A DNA stretch of 5,427 bases from Bifidobacteriaceae bacterium NR021 (GCA_003585845.1 NQOP01000007.1:57276-62702); one strand, 5' to 3'; shown: positions 1-4,917, numbered from the stretch's first letter. Notes: generated from the sequence alone by a model not told the origin. Program-made: numbers and translations.

Positions 1-1
1 T

Positions 2-937
2 TTCTCAGCCCGTACCCTACGACGTAAAAATAAGCTTTTATGGGACTTATGGCCACAGGTACCATTCGCGGATGAAGTTTATGATTACATTCATGTTGAT
101 GGTATTCATTTAGGACGTAAATCTGTAGTATTAATCGCTTACTCTGGGAAACATGTTTTAGGCTGGTACGTGGCTCGTAGTGAGAATAGTCGCGCGTGGG
201 GTTATCTCATGCAGCGTATTGCGGAACCGCTAGTAGTAGTTTGTGATGGTTCTGGTGGTATTCGTAAAGCAGTAAAAACATATTGGCCTAATACGAAAAT
301 ACAACGTTGCTTGTTCCATATAGGTCTTAACATTAAAGCTTTAACTGGAGTTAATCCTCGTCTTACTCCTGGTAAGCAATTACTATCATTAGCTAACATT
401 GTTTCTGACATAAAAACAGAAAATCAAGCTCGTCATTGGCTTATTTCTTACAATAATTGGGTGAATACTTGGAGTGATTTTCTTAAAGAGAAAAGCAAGT
501 ATTGTGATGGTAGTATTGCTGATACTCATCAAAGACTAGTTCGTGCTAAATCAATGATTGATAGGCGTATTCATGAGGGTTATATGTTTACTTTTCTTAG
601 CCCTCCAGAAGATTGCACTCATCCTATTCCACCAACTAATAATGCTATTGAATCAATGAATAGTAGAATTCGCGCTATGCTACGTAATCATCGTGGATTA
701 AGCTTGTTAAAACGTATACACGCTATATGCTGGTGGTGTTATTTAAACACGAGTAAGCCAAGAGATAAGTCTTGGATAGTCACTCATTCTTTTACTAGTA
801 AACGTATAGAACAACTCTATAGGCAAGCTTGGGAGCGTTCTAATCAAGGATTATCTGAAGTATTTGGAATACCAGCAAGATATGGTACTGGTGTTGATTG
901 GAATGAGTTCCATAAGAGTCGTGAATACTACCAGTAA
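2..937 (+). CDS. IS256-superfamily (IS1249-like) DDE transposase, 5' end outside window
   Basis: This gene encodes a cut-and-paste or copy-paste transposase that cleaves and joins the ends of its own insertion sequence. The frame is open from base 2, so the visible 311 residues lack an N-terminus. Related transposases are near 390 aa and usually begin with a zinc ribbon, which is absent here only because of the window edge. The catalytic triad is visible: Asp33 in HVDGIHL, Asp82 in VVCDGSGG and Glu217 in TNNAIESMNSRIR. The C-x2-H motif in QRCLFH (Cys103, His106) between the second Asp and the Glu is typical of the IS256 group. A start at 170 (GTG) would remove the first catalytic Asp, so I treat the upstream codons as coding. 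Base composition is more AT-rich than the neighbours, which suggests separate acquisition. It ends 3 bp from the stop of the convergent nucleotidyltransferase gene. I could not identify a terminal inverted repeat. Family assignment is confident; the IS name is not. Confidence 0.9.
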   Translation, partial: FSARTLRRKNKLLWDLWPQVPFADEVYDYIHVDGIHLGRKSVVLIAYSGKHVLGWYVARSENSRAWGYLMQRIAEPLVVVCDGSGGIRKAVKTYWPNTKIQRCLFHIGLNIKALTGVNPRLTPGKQLLSLANIVSDIKTENQARHWLISYNNWVNTWSDFLKEKSKYCDGSIADTHQRLVRAKSMIDRRIHEGYMFTFLSPPEDCTHPIPPTNNAIESMNSRIRAMLRNHRGLSLLKRIHAICWWCYLNTSKPRDKSWIVTHSFTSKRIEQLYRQAWERSNQGLSEVFGIPARYGTGVDWNEFHKSREYYQ

Positions 938-940
938 TTA

Positions 941-1423
941 TCAAAAAGCTAAGCTGATTACTTCTATTTCCAGAATATTCATCAGCTTAGCCTTACACAC
1001 TTTTTGGCCTATAACCCCTGATGTGAGTTTGAGCCTGCGAATAATTTCAGCGCTATCGTGTTTGTCTCTTTCTCTGCCACTTTCTAGTTTCATACCAAGG
1101 ATATAATCAAGCGGCGGCATGAGCACGGTAAGATGAGAGAATTGAAAAACAGGAGTGCAAATTTTGCGCGGTGGGATGCGGTTCATGTTCGCAACAGAAT
1201 TATTAAGCCATAATTCATCTGGCTCGTTCGCGTTATATTTCTCACCGACCTGTTGAATTATGTTTCTGATTTTTTCATTTTCTGTATAGAAGGCATCAAC
1301 GTCTTGCGTGCCTCGAAGATTGTAATACTCAAGAACGAAACCACCAGCACAAATAATTTCGAGTGTGATATTTTCGTTCGCAAGATTGTCATTGAGTTCA
1401 GCGAACAGTGGTGTCTTGTCCAT
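941..1423 (-). CDS. DUF6036/AbiEii-like nucleotidyltransferase, candidate toxin of a two-gene module
   Basis: This is a 160-aa protein with the minimal nucleotidyltransferase signature of the DUF6036 / AbiEii (DUF1814) / MenT kind. It has Gly27-Gly28, then Arg37-x-Thr39-x-Asp41-x-Asp43 (RGTQDVD), where the two Asp would bind metal. Next come a WLNNSV segment (72-77), which I recall from DUF6036 proteins, and the C-terminal MKLESGRERDKHD (111-123) with Lys112, Arg119, Asp120 and Asp123. Relatives transfer nucleotides to tRNA or protein targets and often act as toxins; that activity is inferred here, not shown. The start at 1423 has GAAGGA just upstream. It overlaps the preceding gene by 26 bp, implying translational coupling. 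The final 15-20 residues are coded by the terminator stem next to the transposase gene, so the C-terminus may have been altered when the IS arrived. No signal peptide or membrane segment is visible. Confidence 0.75.
   Translation of the reverse strand: MDKTPLFAELNDNLANENITLEIICAGGFVLEYYNLRGTQDVDAFYTENEKIRNIIQQVGEKYNANEPDELWLNNSVANMNRIPPRKICTPVFQFSHLTVLMPPLDYILGMKLESGRERDKHDSAEIIRRLKLTSGVIGQKVCKAKLMNILEIEVISLAF
943..991 (-). terminator. Rho-independent terminator of the nucleotidyltransferase block (possibly bidirectional)
   Basis: Perfect 11-bp inverted repeat GCTAAGCTGAT (948-958) / ATCAGCTTAGC (981-991) with a 22-nt loop. On the minus strand the stem is followed at once by TTTTT (947-943). 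On the plus strand a TTTTT lies about 9 nt beyond the stem, so it may also stop transposase transcription. The stem overlaps the last codons of the minus-strand gene. Confidence 0.7.
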
Positions 1424-1703
1424 AACGTCCTTCTTTGAAAAGTTGCAGAATATTTTTTGGTTGTGCTTTACGATTCGCTTGGAGCACGTGCTCTCTTGTG
1501 TGTGTGCCGTCAGTGAGTGCGTCTTGCAATGTTATTTTTTGGAAGGGAGTCAGCACGGTGCTGTTGAGTAACCGTGTGACATCATCACTGGTGAGTTTCG
1601 TGCCATTGTCTTGAATAACTTTGTACAGGTAGCGGAACCATAAATCCCCATCTCGTTCGCTATTCTTACTTGCTTGAATCATATACTCGTACCACGTGTG
1701 CAT
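1398..1703 (-). CDS. Hypothetical 101-aa protein, candidate antitoxin partner of the nucleotidyltransferase
   Basis: Small soluble protein, not recognised by family. The start at 1703 is set by a strong ribosome binding site, AGAAGGAG, ending 7 nt before the ATG. The N-terminal half is aromatic-rich (WYEY, LWFRYLYK). The middle (about 37-66) reads as amphipathic helices with SSDD/SDDVTRLL-like spacing. The tail is basic (RKAQPKN, KEGRYGQ). Its stop lies inside the nucleotidyltransferase gene (26-bp overlap), the arrangement seen when a small antitoxin is encoded first and coupled to its toxin. That pairing is the only reason for calling it an antitoxin. I see no clear helix-turn-helix, and it could instead be a substrate-recognition partner. 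It begins 59 bp after the stop of the acidic 105-aa gene with no hairpin between, so the three genes may share a transcript. Confidence 0.7.
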   Translation of the reverse strand: MHTWYEYMIQASKNSERDGDLWFRYLYKVIQDNGTKLTSDDVTRLLNSTVLTPFQKITLQDALTDGTHTREHVLQANRKAQPKNILQLFKEGRYGQDTTVR

Positions 1704-1762
1704 GTGTCGTCTCCTTCTGTGTATTACCTGATTCTTATTCTAATCGGACAACACACAAACTT

Positions 1763-2080
1763 TTAGTATGCTAGGCATAGGCATAAGCCGCTTGCCTTAT
1801 CGAAGGTGAATGCTCTGCCACCGTCTTCAACTTCGGAACAATTCTGGGCAAGAAGTTCAATATCGATACTGTGATAGAGAAGCGAATAAGGAAGCTCACT
1901 ATGCTGGGCAAGTTTGGGAGTTATCCACGTCTCGCTAAAGTCTTCAAACCATTCTTCGACATCGCACACGGTAAAGCAGTCAATTTCGTCAATGGTGTGG
2001 TGCGCGTCGAACCAATCTTTGAATTGTGGATATTCTTCGAGTACGTTTTCGATGTCGCTCCCGTCATACCATGTGCACAT
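1763..2080 (-). CDS. Hypothetical, very acidic 105-aa protein
   Basis: I place the start at 2080 because AAGGAG ends exactly 7 nt before that ATG. An in-frame ATG at 2149 would add 23 residues but has no ribosome binding site, and the extension would run through the palindrome at 2121-2139. The protein begins MCTWYDGSD and has 23 Asp/Glu against only 4 Lys/Arg. Most of the acidic residues are in the first 50 positions (for example DVEEWFEDF at 40-48). It has several Cys (2, 35, 39, 81, 100, 102) but no regular zinc-binding spacing. I do not recognise a family. Extreme acidity in a small mobile-element protein is compatible with a DNA mimic such as an anti-restriction or anti-defence protein, but no ArdA-like motif is visible, so this is only a suggestion. 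It may be the first gene of a three-gene operon. Confidence 0.65.
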   Translation of the reverse strand: MCTWYDGSDIENVLEEYPQFKDWFDAHHTIDEIDCFTVCDVEEWFEDFSETWITPKLAQHSELPYSLLYHSIDIELLAQNCSEVEDGGRAFTFDKASGLCLCLAY

Positions 2081-2120
2081 TTCATCTCTCCTTTTCCTCG
2101 GGGTGTCTGTGACATTTTTT

Positions 2121-2139
2121 TGTTCAAGTTCCTTGAACA
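2121..2139. promoter_or_regulatory. Perfect inverted repeat, candidate operator
   Basis: TGTTCAAG-TTC-CTTGAACA: 8-bp arms with a 3-nt centre, 41 bp upstream of the start at 2080. There is no T-run on the 3' side in the minus direction, so it is not a terminator. Size, symmetry and position fit a dimeric repressor site controlling the downstream three-gene block. The regulator is unknown. Confidence 0.5.
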
Positions 2140-2300
2140 CTGAAGACATATCGCCGTGAAGTGACGTAGCGCATAAGCTGCGCGTGGACCTTTAGGGACA
2201 TCGCGGGCGTTGCGTGGAGGAACGTGGCGATAGGATCGTAAGTGTCAAGGAAATTGACAAACCTTAAAGAAAATTTTTTGTACACCGCAGGTGTTCCATA
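2140..2300. other. Noncoding leader region upstream of the acidic-protein gene
   Basis: I see no credible gene here. It holds several short inverted repeats: GCGCA/TGCGC (2169-2183), a nested pair ATCGC/GCGAT (2200-2231) enclosing CGTT/AACG, and TGTCAA/TTGACA (2243-2259). The last resembles a -35 box on either strand, but I could not match it to a convincing -10. The density of pairings suggests a structured 5' leader or clustered protein sites. Confidence 0.3.
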
Positions 2301-2302
2301 CG

Positions 2303-2338
2303 AAAAAGAATGGTTGTACACGCTTTAGCGTGTGCAAC
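2303..2338 (-). terminator. Rho-independent terminator-like hairpin
   Basis: GTTGTACACGC (2313-2323) pairs with GCGTGTGCAAC (2328-2338), 11 bp with one wobble and a TTTA loop. On the minus strand it is followed by CATTCTTTTTCG, giving a T5 run at 2307-2303. It lies downstream of the 111-aa gene and upstream of the acidic-protein gene. It could end the former or act as an attenuator for the latter. Confidence 0.55.
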
Positions 2339-2380
2339 ACAATATTCCTGTCTATTGAGTCGTCAAGTACATACGAAATA

Positions 2381-2408
2381 GGGGTGAAGAATATGAATCC
2401 TTCACCCC
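2381..2408 (-). terminator. Terminator-like hairpin after the 111-aa gene
   Basis: GGGGTGAAG (2381-2389) pairs with CTTCACCCC (2400-2408), a perfect 9-bp stem with a 10-nt loop, about 18 bp past the stop of the 111-aa gene. The T-tract on the minus strand is weak (TATTTC), so termination may rely on the second hairpin at 2313-2338. Confidence 0.5.
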
Positions 2409-2425
2409 ATGTGCTTTTATAGGTT

Positions 2426-2761
2426 TTAGTCTGTGGTGGTGTAATAGTAGTCAAGCTGGTCGCTTGTGAAGTTATCTTCGCACCATGCTGCCAGGGTCGT
2501 ATACAGGTCGTTGTATACACGTGCTTTATCCTCGTTGTAGAAATGGTATTGCCAGATTTTATTGTTCAACACCATGACAAGCTCGGTCATCATTTTGTAA
2601 TTGCTGTGCCACTCATTAAAAGCGCGCTGGTAAGTATCTTCGATAGCGTCGAGACCAAATGCTTCTGCTATGGTGAAGTCTTCCCAGAAAGTAGTGATTG
2701 GCGTGTACCCGTAGTCTTTGAGTGGATTGTAGATTTGTGGCATAGTGATTGTGGTGCTCAT
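2426..2761 (-). CDS. Small hypothetical cargo protein of mobile elements (111 aa)
   Basis: This is a Tyr- and Asp/Glu-rich soluble protein (12 Tyr; 17 acidic against 6 Lys/Arg). It reads as a sequence of helices: TTFWEDFTIAEAFG (23-36), DTYQRAFNEW (42-51), TELVMVLNNKIWQY (59-72), NEDKARVYNDLY (76-87) and a final SDQLDYYYTTTD. From memory, this helix order (FW.DF.IAE.FG..AI.DT, LTELVMVLN.KIW, N...AR.Y.DL) recurs in short hypothetical proteins of conjugative elements in Firmicutes, Bacteroidota and Actinomycetota. I know of no established function and offer none. The start has AAAGGA 7 nt upstream. It is a single-gene unit. The leader carries structured element A (2812-2978) and, just before the ribosome binding site, a terminator-like hairpin, so attenuation control is likely. 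Confidence 0.8.
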   Translation of the reverse strand: MSTTITMPQIYNPLKDYGYTPITTFWEDFTIAEAFGLDAIEDTYQRAFNEWHSNYKMMTELVMVLNNKIWQYHFYNEDKARVYNDLYTTLAAWCEDNFTSDQLDYYYTTTD

Positions 2762-2775
2762 TGTGTTTTCCTTTC

Positions 2776-2808
2776 AAAAAGTGGGGAGAAGAGGCTTTTC
2801 TCTTCCCC
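2776..2808 (-). terminator. Leader attenuator: terminator-like hairpin directly before the 111-aa gene
   Basis: GGG (2784-2786) and GAAGAG (2788-2793) pair with CTCTTC (2800-2805) and CCC (2806-2808) around one bulged A, with a 6-nt loop. On the minus strand this is followed by CAC and then TTTTT (2780-2776), immediately 5' of the AAAGGA ribosome binding site. A terminator in front of a start codon is a hallmark of leader attenuation. Confidence 0.6.
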
Positions 2809-2811
2809 GTT

Positions 2812-2978
2812 GTGTTTGTTTTGATGATTGCGTTTCACGTCCTGCCGGTGGATGCGTTTCACACCCTCGGGGTGCTTGACCCAGCTCGCGCGGCCGAAAC
2901 AATTTATTGTTGAGAGACGCTCGGATGGGTTGACATGCGTCCGCTGGTAGGGCGAGCATTCATCGGTAAAACAAACAC
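2812..2978 (-). ncRNA. Structured leader element, copy A (candidate cis-regulatory RNA)
   Basis: The outer stem GTGTTTGTTTT (2812-2822) / AAAACAAACAC (2968-2978) is 11 bp and perfect. A GGT bulge (2965-2967) follows, then GATGATTGC (2823-2831) / GCATTCATC (2956-2964) with one mismatch. Inside is a CACCC-tcg-GGGTG hairpin (2862-2874) flanked by TCA/TGA. Near the right arm lies the block GGTTGACAT (2928-2936). Copy B at 3848-4011 has the same layout with compensatory stem changes. Strand is assigned from the downstream minus-strand gene and its attenuator hairpin. I do not recognise a described RNA class. Confidence 0.6.
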
Positions 2979-3006
2979 GGGTAGAGAAAACACGTGCTCC
3001 AGCTAT

Positions 3007-3063
3007 GAAAAGGAAAAGAGTGAGCAGTCGCTCTTACTGAATGCGCATAATCTCCTCACTCTT
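3007..3063 (-). terminator. Hairpin with T-rich tail, minus direction
   Basis: AAGAGTGAG (3016-3024) pairs perfectly with CTCACTCTT (3055-3063). The 30-nt interior contains CAGT/ACTG (3025-3039) and the palindrome ATGCGCAT (3041-3048). On the minus strand the stem is followed by TTCCTTTTC. No minus-strand gene ends nearby (the 113-aa gene already has a terminator at 3407-3450), so it may end a noncoding transcript or be an upstream part of the element A leader. Confidence 0.35.
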
Positions 3064-3406
3064 ATAAGTACACGGGCAGAGTAGCTGATGGTTTTGCGAA
3101 GGATAATAGTGCAGAGGATTGTGTGGTAGAAAAAGATTGTGTTCCATGCGTGCAGGGGTGGGTGCGGCTCATACACGTGTGATGGAGAGTGAATGTGTAG
3201 AAACTATTCTTCTGGCACCACTCTTACCAGTAGCGCGTAGACGTGTATGCGTGTGCTCAACCTATCGGTTGTGGGGTGTGCTTGTATATCCATCTGTATG
3301 AGCGTATTAATAGTGCATGGTTCCAGGTCTTTGGCTTATCGTCATGGGCATTCTTGTGAGAAGAAAACCGACACGAAAGCGTAGGCTGGCTTATACAAGA
3401 GAAATG
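3064..3406. other. Noncoding stretch between the 113-aa gene terminator and the leader of the 111-aa gene
   Basis: I find no gene with a ribosome binding site or protein-like composition here. Nested pairings are present: CATACACGT (3170-3178) with ACGTGTATG (3241-3249), enclosing AGAGTG (3186-3191) with CACTCT (3219-3224), and a small CAACC-TATC-GGTTG hairpin (3258-3271). It probably holds the promoter and 5' part of the leader for the 111-aa gene. I could not identify a convincing -35/-10 pair. Confidence 0.3.
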
Positions 3407-3450
3407 AAAAGGTGGTGGAGCACCCACCTTTTTCGTGAGTGTTCCACCAC
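3407..3450. terminator. Bidirectional terminator with two alternative hairpins
   Basis: On the minus strand GTGGTGGAGCAC (3412-3423) / GTGTTCCACCAC (3439-3450) forms a 12-bp stem with one wobble, followed by CTTTTCATTT. It lies 8 bp past the stop of the 113-aa gene. On the plus strand AAAAGGTGG (3407-3415) / CCACCTTTT (3424-3432) forms a different stem ending in a T-run. The two stems share bases and exclude each other. Confidence 0.65.
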
Positions 3451-3457
3451 GAGGGCT

Positions 3458-3799
3458 TTAGTGACCCATGTTGATAGACCAGTAGCGTTTCTCGTCTTCA
3501 CGAGCATGCGTGCCTTGAGGGTCATCAGGATTGAAGTACGCGTTGCTGAAGGTATTGATGCGCACACCGTACCGGCCTGGAATGTTCGTGTAATAGCCTG
3601 GCTGGGTGCGCTTACCCTTGAGCAGCGTATGGTGGCGCAAGTCGAAGAGAGTGACTGTTTTAGAGGTGACGTGAATGACTTCGTAATAATCCCAGTTGGT
3701 TTGGTCATACCCCCATGTTGCGACGAGGATGTCACCTTCCATAGCGCCGTGCACGTTAATGGAGTTGCGGGTTACTGGTGCTTCGAGTGTGGTAGTCAT
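3458..3799 (-). CDS. Small hypothetical protein with GD-x-WGYDQTN motif (113 aa)
   Basis: Predicted compact beta-rich soluble protein. The core is GDILVATWGYDQTNWDYYEVI (22-42), followed by alternating hydrophobic strands (TVTLFDL) and a C-terminal YW segment. From memory, the GD-x(3)-S/T-WGYDQTN-x-D-F/Y-Y-x-V motif marks short hypothetical proteins that recur on phages, plasmids and conjugative elements. They are often annotated only as hypothetical, and I know of no demonstrated role. The start at 3799 has AAAGGA 5 nt upstream (AAAGGATTATTATG), a layout nearly the same as that of the 186-aa gene. It is a single-gene unit with its own bidirectional terminator. Its leader contains structured element B and a terminator-like hairpin, the same order as for the 111-aa gene, so the two genes probably share a regulatory signal. 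Confidence 0.8.
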   Translation of the reverse strand: MTTTLEAPVTRNSINVHGAMEGDILVATWGYDQTNWDYYEVIHVTSKTVTLFDLRHHTLLKGKRTQPGYYTNIPGRYGVRINTFSNAYFNPDDPQGTHAREDEKRYWSINMGH

Positions 3800-3815
3800 A
3801 ATAATCCTTTCCGTT

Positions 3816-3842
3816 AAAAGTGAAACAGTGGTTGTTTCGCTT
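3816..3842 (-). terminator. Leader attenuator: terminator-like hairpin directly before the 113-aa gene
   Basis: AAGTGAAACA (3818-3827) pairs with TGTTTCGCTT (3833-3842), 10 positions with one mismatch and a 5-nt loop. On the minus strand the stem runs into TTTT (3819-3816) and then AACGGAAAGGA, the ribosome binding site. It sits in the same place, relative to element B, as the hairpin at 2776-2808 does relative to element A. The T-run is short, so efficiency is uncertain. Confidence 0.5.
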
Positions 3843-3847
3843 GGGTT

Positions 3848-4011
3848 TTCTTTTGTTGATGATTGCGGTTCACGCTACGACTGGCGGCATATGTCACACC
3901 CCTTGTGGGTGCGTGACCTGGCACGCGTGGCTGCAACGTAAGTGAAAGACACGACGGACAGGTTGACATATGTCGCTAGGCGCAGCGAGCATTCATCGGT
4001 AAACAAAAGAA
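3848..4011 (-). ncRNA. Structured leader element, copy B (candidate cis-regulatory RNA)
   Basis: Outer stem TTCTTTTGTT (3848-3857) / AACAAAAGAA (4002-4011), perfect 10 bp. A GGTA bulge (3998-4001) follows, then GATGATTGC (3858-3866) / GCATTCATC (3989-3997) with one mismatch, as in copy A. The internal hairpin is CACCC-cttgt-GGGTG (3897-3911) with GTCA/TGAC below it. Identical to A are the 19-nt block at 3985-4003, the block GGTTGACAT (3961-3969) and most of 3856-3874. The stem sequence differs from A but pairing is kept. Confidence 0.6.
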
Positions 4012-4172
4012 GGCCTAAGCGGTAAACAGCCACTCACATTTTTTAAGGAAGGAAGTATTGTCTTACCACACGAGGCGCCTCGTATGCGTAATCCTTAGCT
4101 AAGTGCATAGATGCAAGGAAAAGGCCATGTCAGCGTGTGGGGTGTGAGAGAAACTATCAAGATGAGAAAGTA
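4012..4172. other. Noncoding upstream part of the 113-aa gene leader
   Basis: No gene seen. It contains a perfect 14-bp palindrome ACGAGGCGCCTCGT (4070-4083), either an operator-like site or a tight hairpin, and a T6 tract at 4039-4044. On the minus strand, TGTTTACCG occurs here and again at the start of element B. A promoter is expected in this stretch but I could not identify one with confidence. Confidence 0.3.
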
Positions 4173-4202
4173 AGAAGGGCTACCCTAATGGGTAACCCTT
4201 CT
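4173..4202 (-). terminator. Terminator of the 186-aa gene
   Basis: AGAAGGG-c-TACCC (4173-4185) pairs with GGGTA-a-CCCTTCT (4190-4202): 12 pairs, one mismatch, TAAT loop, 18 bp past the stop codon. The minus-strand tail TTACTTTCTC is T-rich but interrupted. Confidence 0.65.
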
Positions 4203-4220
4203 AGTGGTATAGCGGTGCGT

Positions 4221-4781
4221 TTAGATGTGGTAGTCGCCGGTTACTGTAGTCATGATGTACAGGTCACGATAGTGAGGGTCGAGATAGTCAAGGCTACTTT
4301 CAAGGACTGTCCATGATAAGTTTGACGGGTTCATGATGATAATACGAGTAGTCGCATACGGTTGTGTAAGACGACGGTAGTCACGCATGACATGCCTGTC
4401 TAGCTCACTGTGCGCACCGTAGTGTGGCATGTACCCGTAATCGGTTACGATTCGTGCAGCGTGGTGGAATGTTTCCGCAGCTTCATGTGCAAGACTATTC
4501 ATCTTTTCACTATCAGCGTGTAGGTGAACGATACCGTCATTCTTACTGGTAAGCGTGTATGGCATGTACTGTATTTCCAAGTCGACGATATCGCGTGGAT
4601 TGTTCCATGTGTCGATGAAGTCAACATAGTCAGCTTCATCGGCTATGTCTTTTTCGAGGGTAAGGGGATCGACCGACTGGAGAAAAGTGGCGATGAGGTT
4701 GTCGTAGCTGGCATATTTTTTGAGTGCTTCGATAGCGTCTTTTTCACTGGTGAACGAGTAGAGAATGCTGGAGTGTCCCAT
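4221..4781 (-). CDS. Hypothetical 186-aa acidic protein
   Basis: Soluble protein with no signal peptide or membrane segment; the family is not recognised. It has 29 Asp/Glu against 14 Lys/Arg. Three parts can be seen. The first is an N-terminal helical region (EKDAIEALKKYASYDNLIATFL, split around residue 25). The second is a strongly acidic stretch (43-69, DIADEADYVDF). The third is a His-rich middle (11 His overall; HEAAETFHHAARI at 99-111, then MPHYGAH) that ends in a beta-like TRIIIMNP and LYIMTTV. The His cluster is not an HExxH metalloprotease motif. The start at 4781 follows AAAGGACAATTATT, similar to the 113-aa gene's initiation site. It stands alone, with its own terminator at 4173-4202 and a structured leader of up to 500 bp, like its two downstream neighbours. 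I infer a cargo or accessory role and cannot say more. Confidence 0.75.
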   Translation of the reverse strand: MGHSSILYSFTSEKDAIEALKKYASYDNLIATFLQSVDPLTLEKDIADEADYVDFIDTWNNPRDIVDLEIQYMPYTLTSKNDGIVHLHADSEKMNSLAHEAAETFHHAARIVTDYGYMPHYGAHSELDRHVMRDYRRLTQPYATTRIIIMNPSNLSWTVLESSLDYLDPHYRDLYIMTTVTGDYHI

Positions 4782-4794
4782 AATAATTGTCCTT

Positions 4795-4856
4795 TCTTAT
4801 GTGTGTCACTGTGTGCGTGACAAGCGTTAAGCAGCACACAACCCGTTGCCATAAGA
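4795..4856 (-). promoter_or_regulatory. Folded leader touching the ribosome binding site of the 186-aa gene
   Basis: TCTTATG (4795-4801) pairs with CATAAGA (4850-4856), closing a region with two internal hairpins: TGTCAC/GTGACA (4804-4822) and CAAC/GTTG (4839-4848). On the minus strand the closing stem abuts the AAAGGA ribosome binding site, so folding could affect translation. Sequence differs from elements A and B. Confidence 0.4.
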
Positions 4857-4917
4857 CACTCCGCCACCCCTCTAAAAATGATATGGGTTCTTGTGGGGCG
4901 CGCCCACACCCGTGGAA

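Noticed and set aside
170..937. Transposase starting at the GTG at 170
   Set aside because: The frame is open back to base 2 and the upstream residues include the first catalytic Asp (HVDG), so the gene is simply cut by the window edge.
2339..2366. Minus-strand promoter TTGACG / TATTGT with 16-bp spacing
   Set aside because: The boxes are acceptable, but the implied start would fall inside the hairpin at 2313-2338; not firm enough to list as a feature.
2124..2520. Minus-strand frames of 65 and 91 aa between the 111-aa gene and the acidic-protein gene
   Set aside because: They cross two terminator-like hairpins, lack ribosome binding sites and have no protein-like pattern.
3317..3817. 166-aa plus-strand reading frame
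   Set aside because: It is antisense to the 113-aa gene, which has a ribosome binding site and a recognisable motif. The plus frame has no such support and crosses a terminator.
2812..4011. Elements A and B as retron ncRNAs (flanking inverted repeats around stem-loops, about 165 nt)
   Set aside because: No reverse transcriptase gene is present, the downstream genes are unrelated small proteins, and the following attenuator hairpin fits a cis-regulatory leader better.
2812..4011. Elements A and B as transposon-like repeats (MITE)
   Set aside because: The terminal stems differ in sequence between copies, whereas transposase-recognised ends would be the same; no target duplications are visible.
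2812..4011. Match to T-box, TPP, cobalamin, SAM or c-di-GMP riboswitches, or to a hammerhead ribozyme
   Set aside because: The signature sequences of those classes are absent. The CGATGA in the bulge resembles the hammerhead CTGATGA only superficially, and the GAAA partner and cleavage-site layout are missing.
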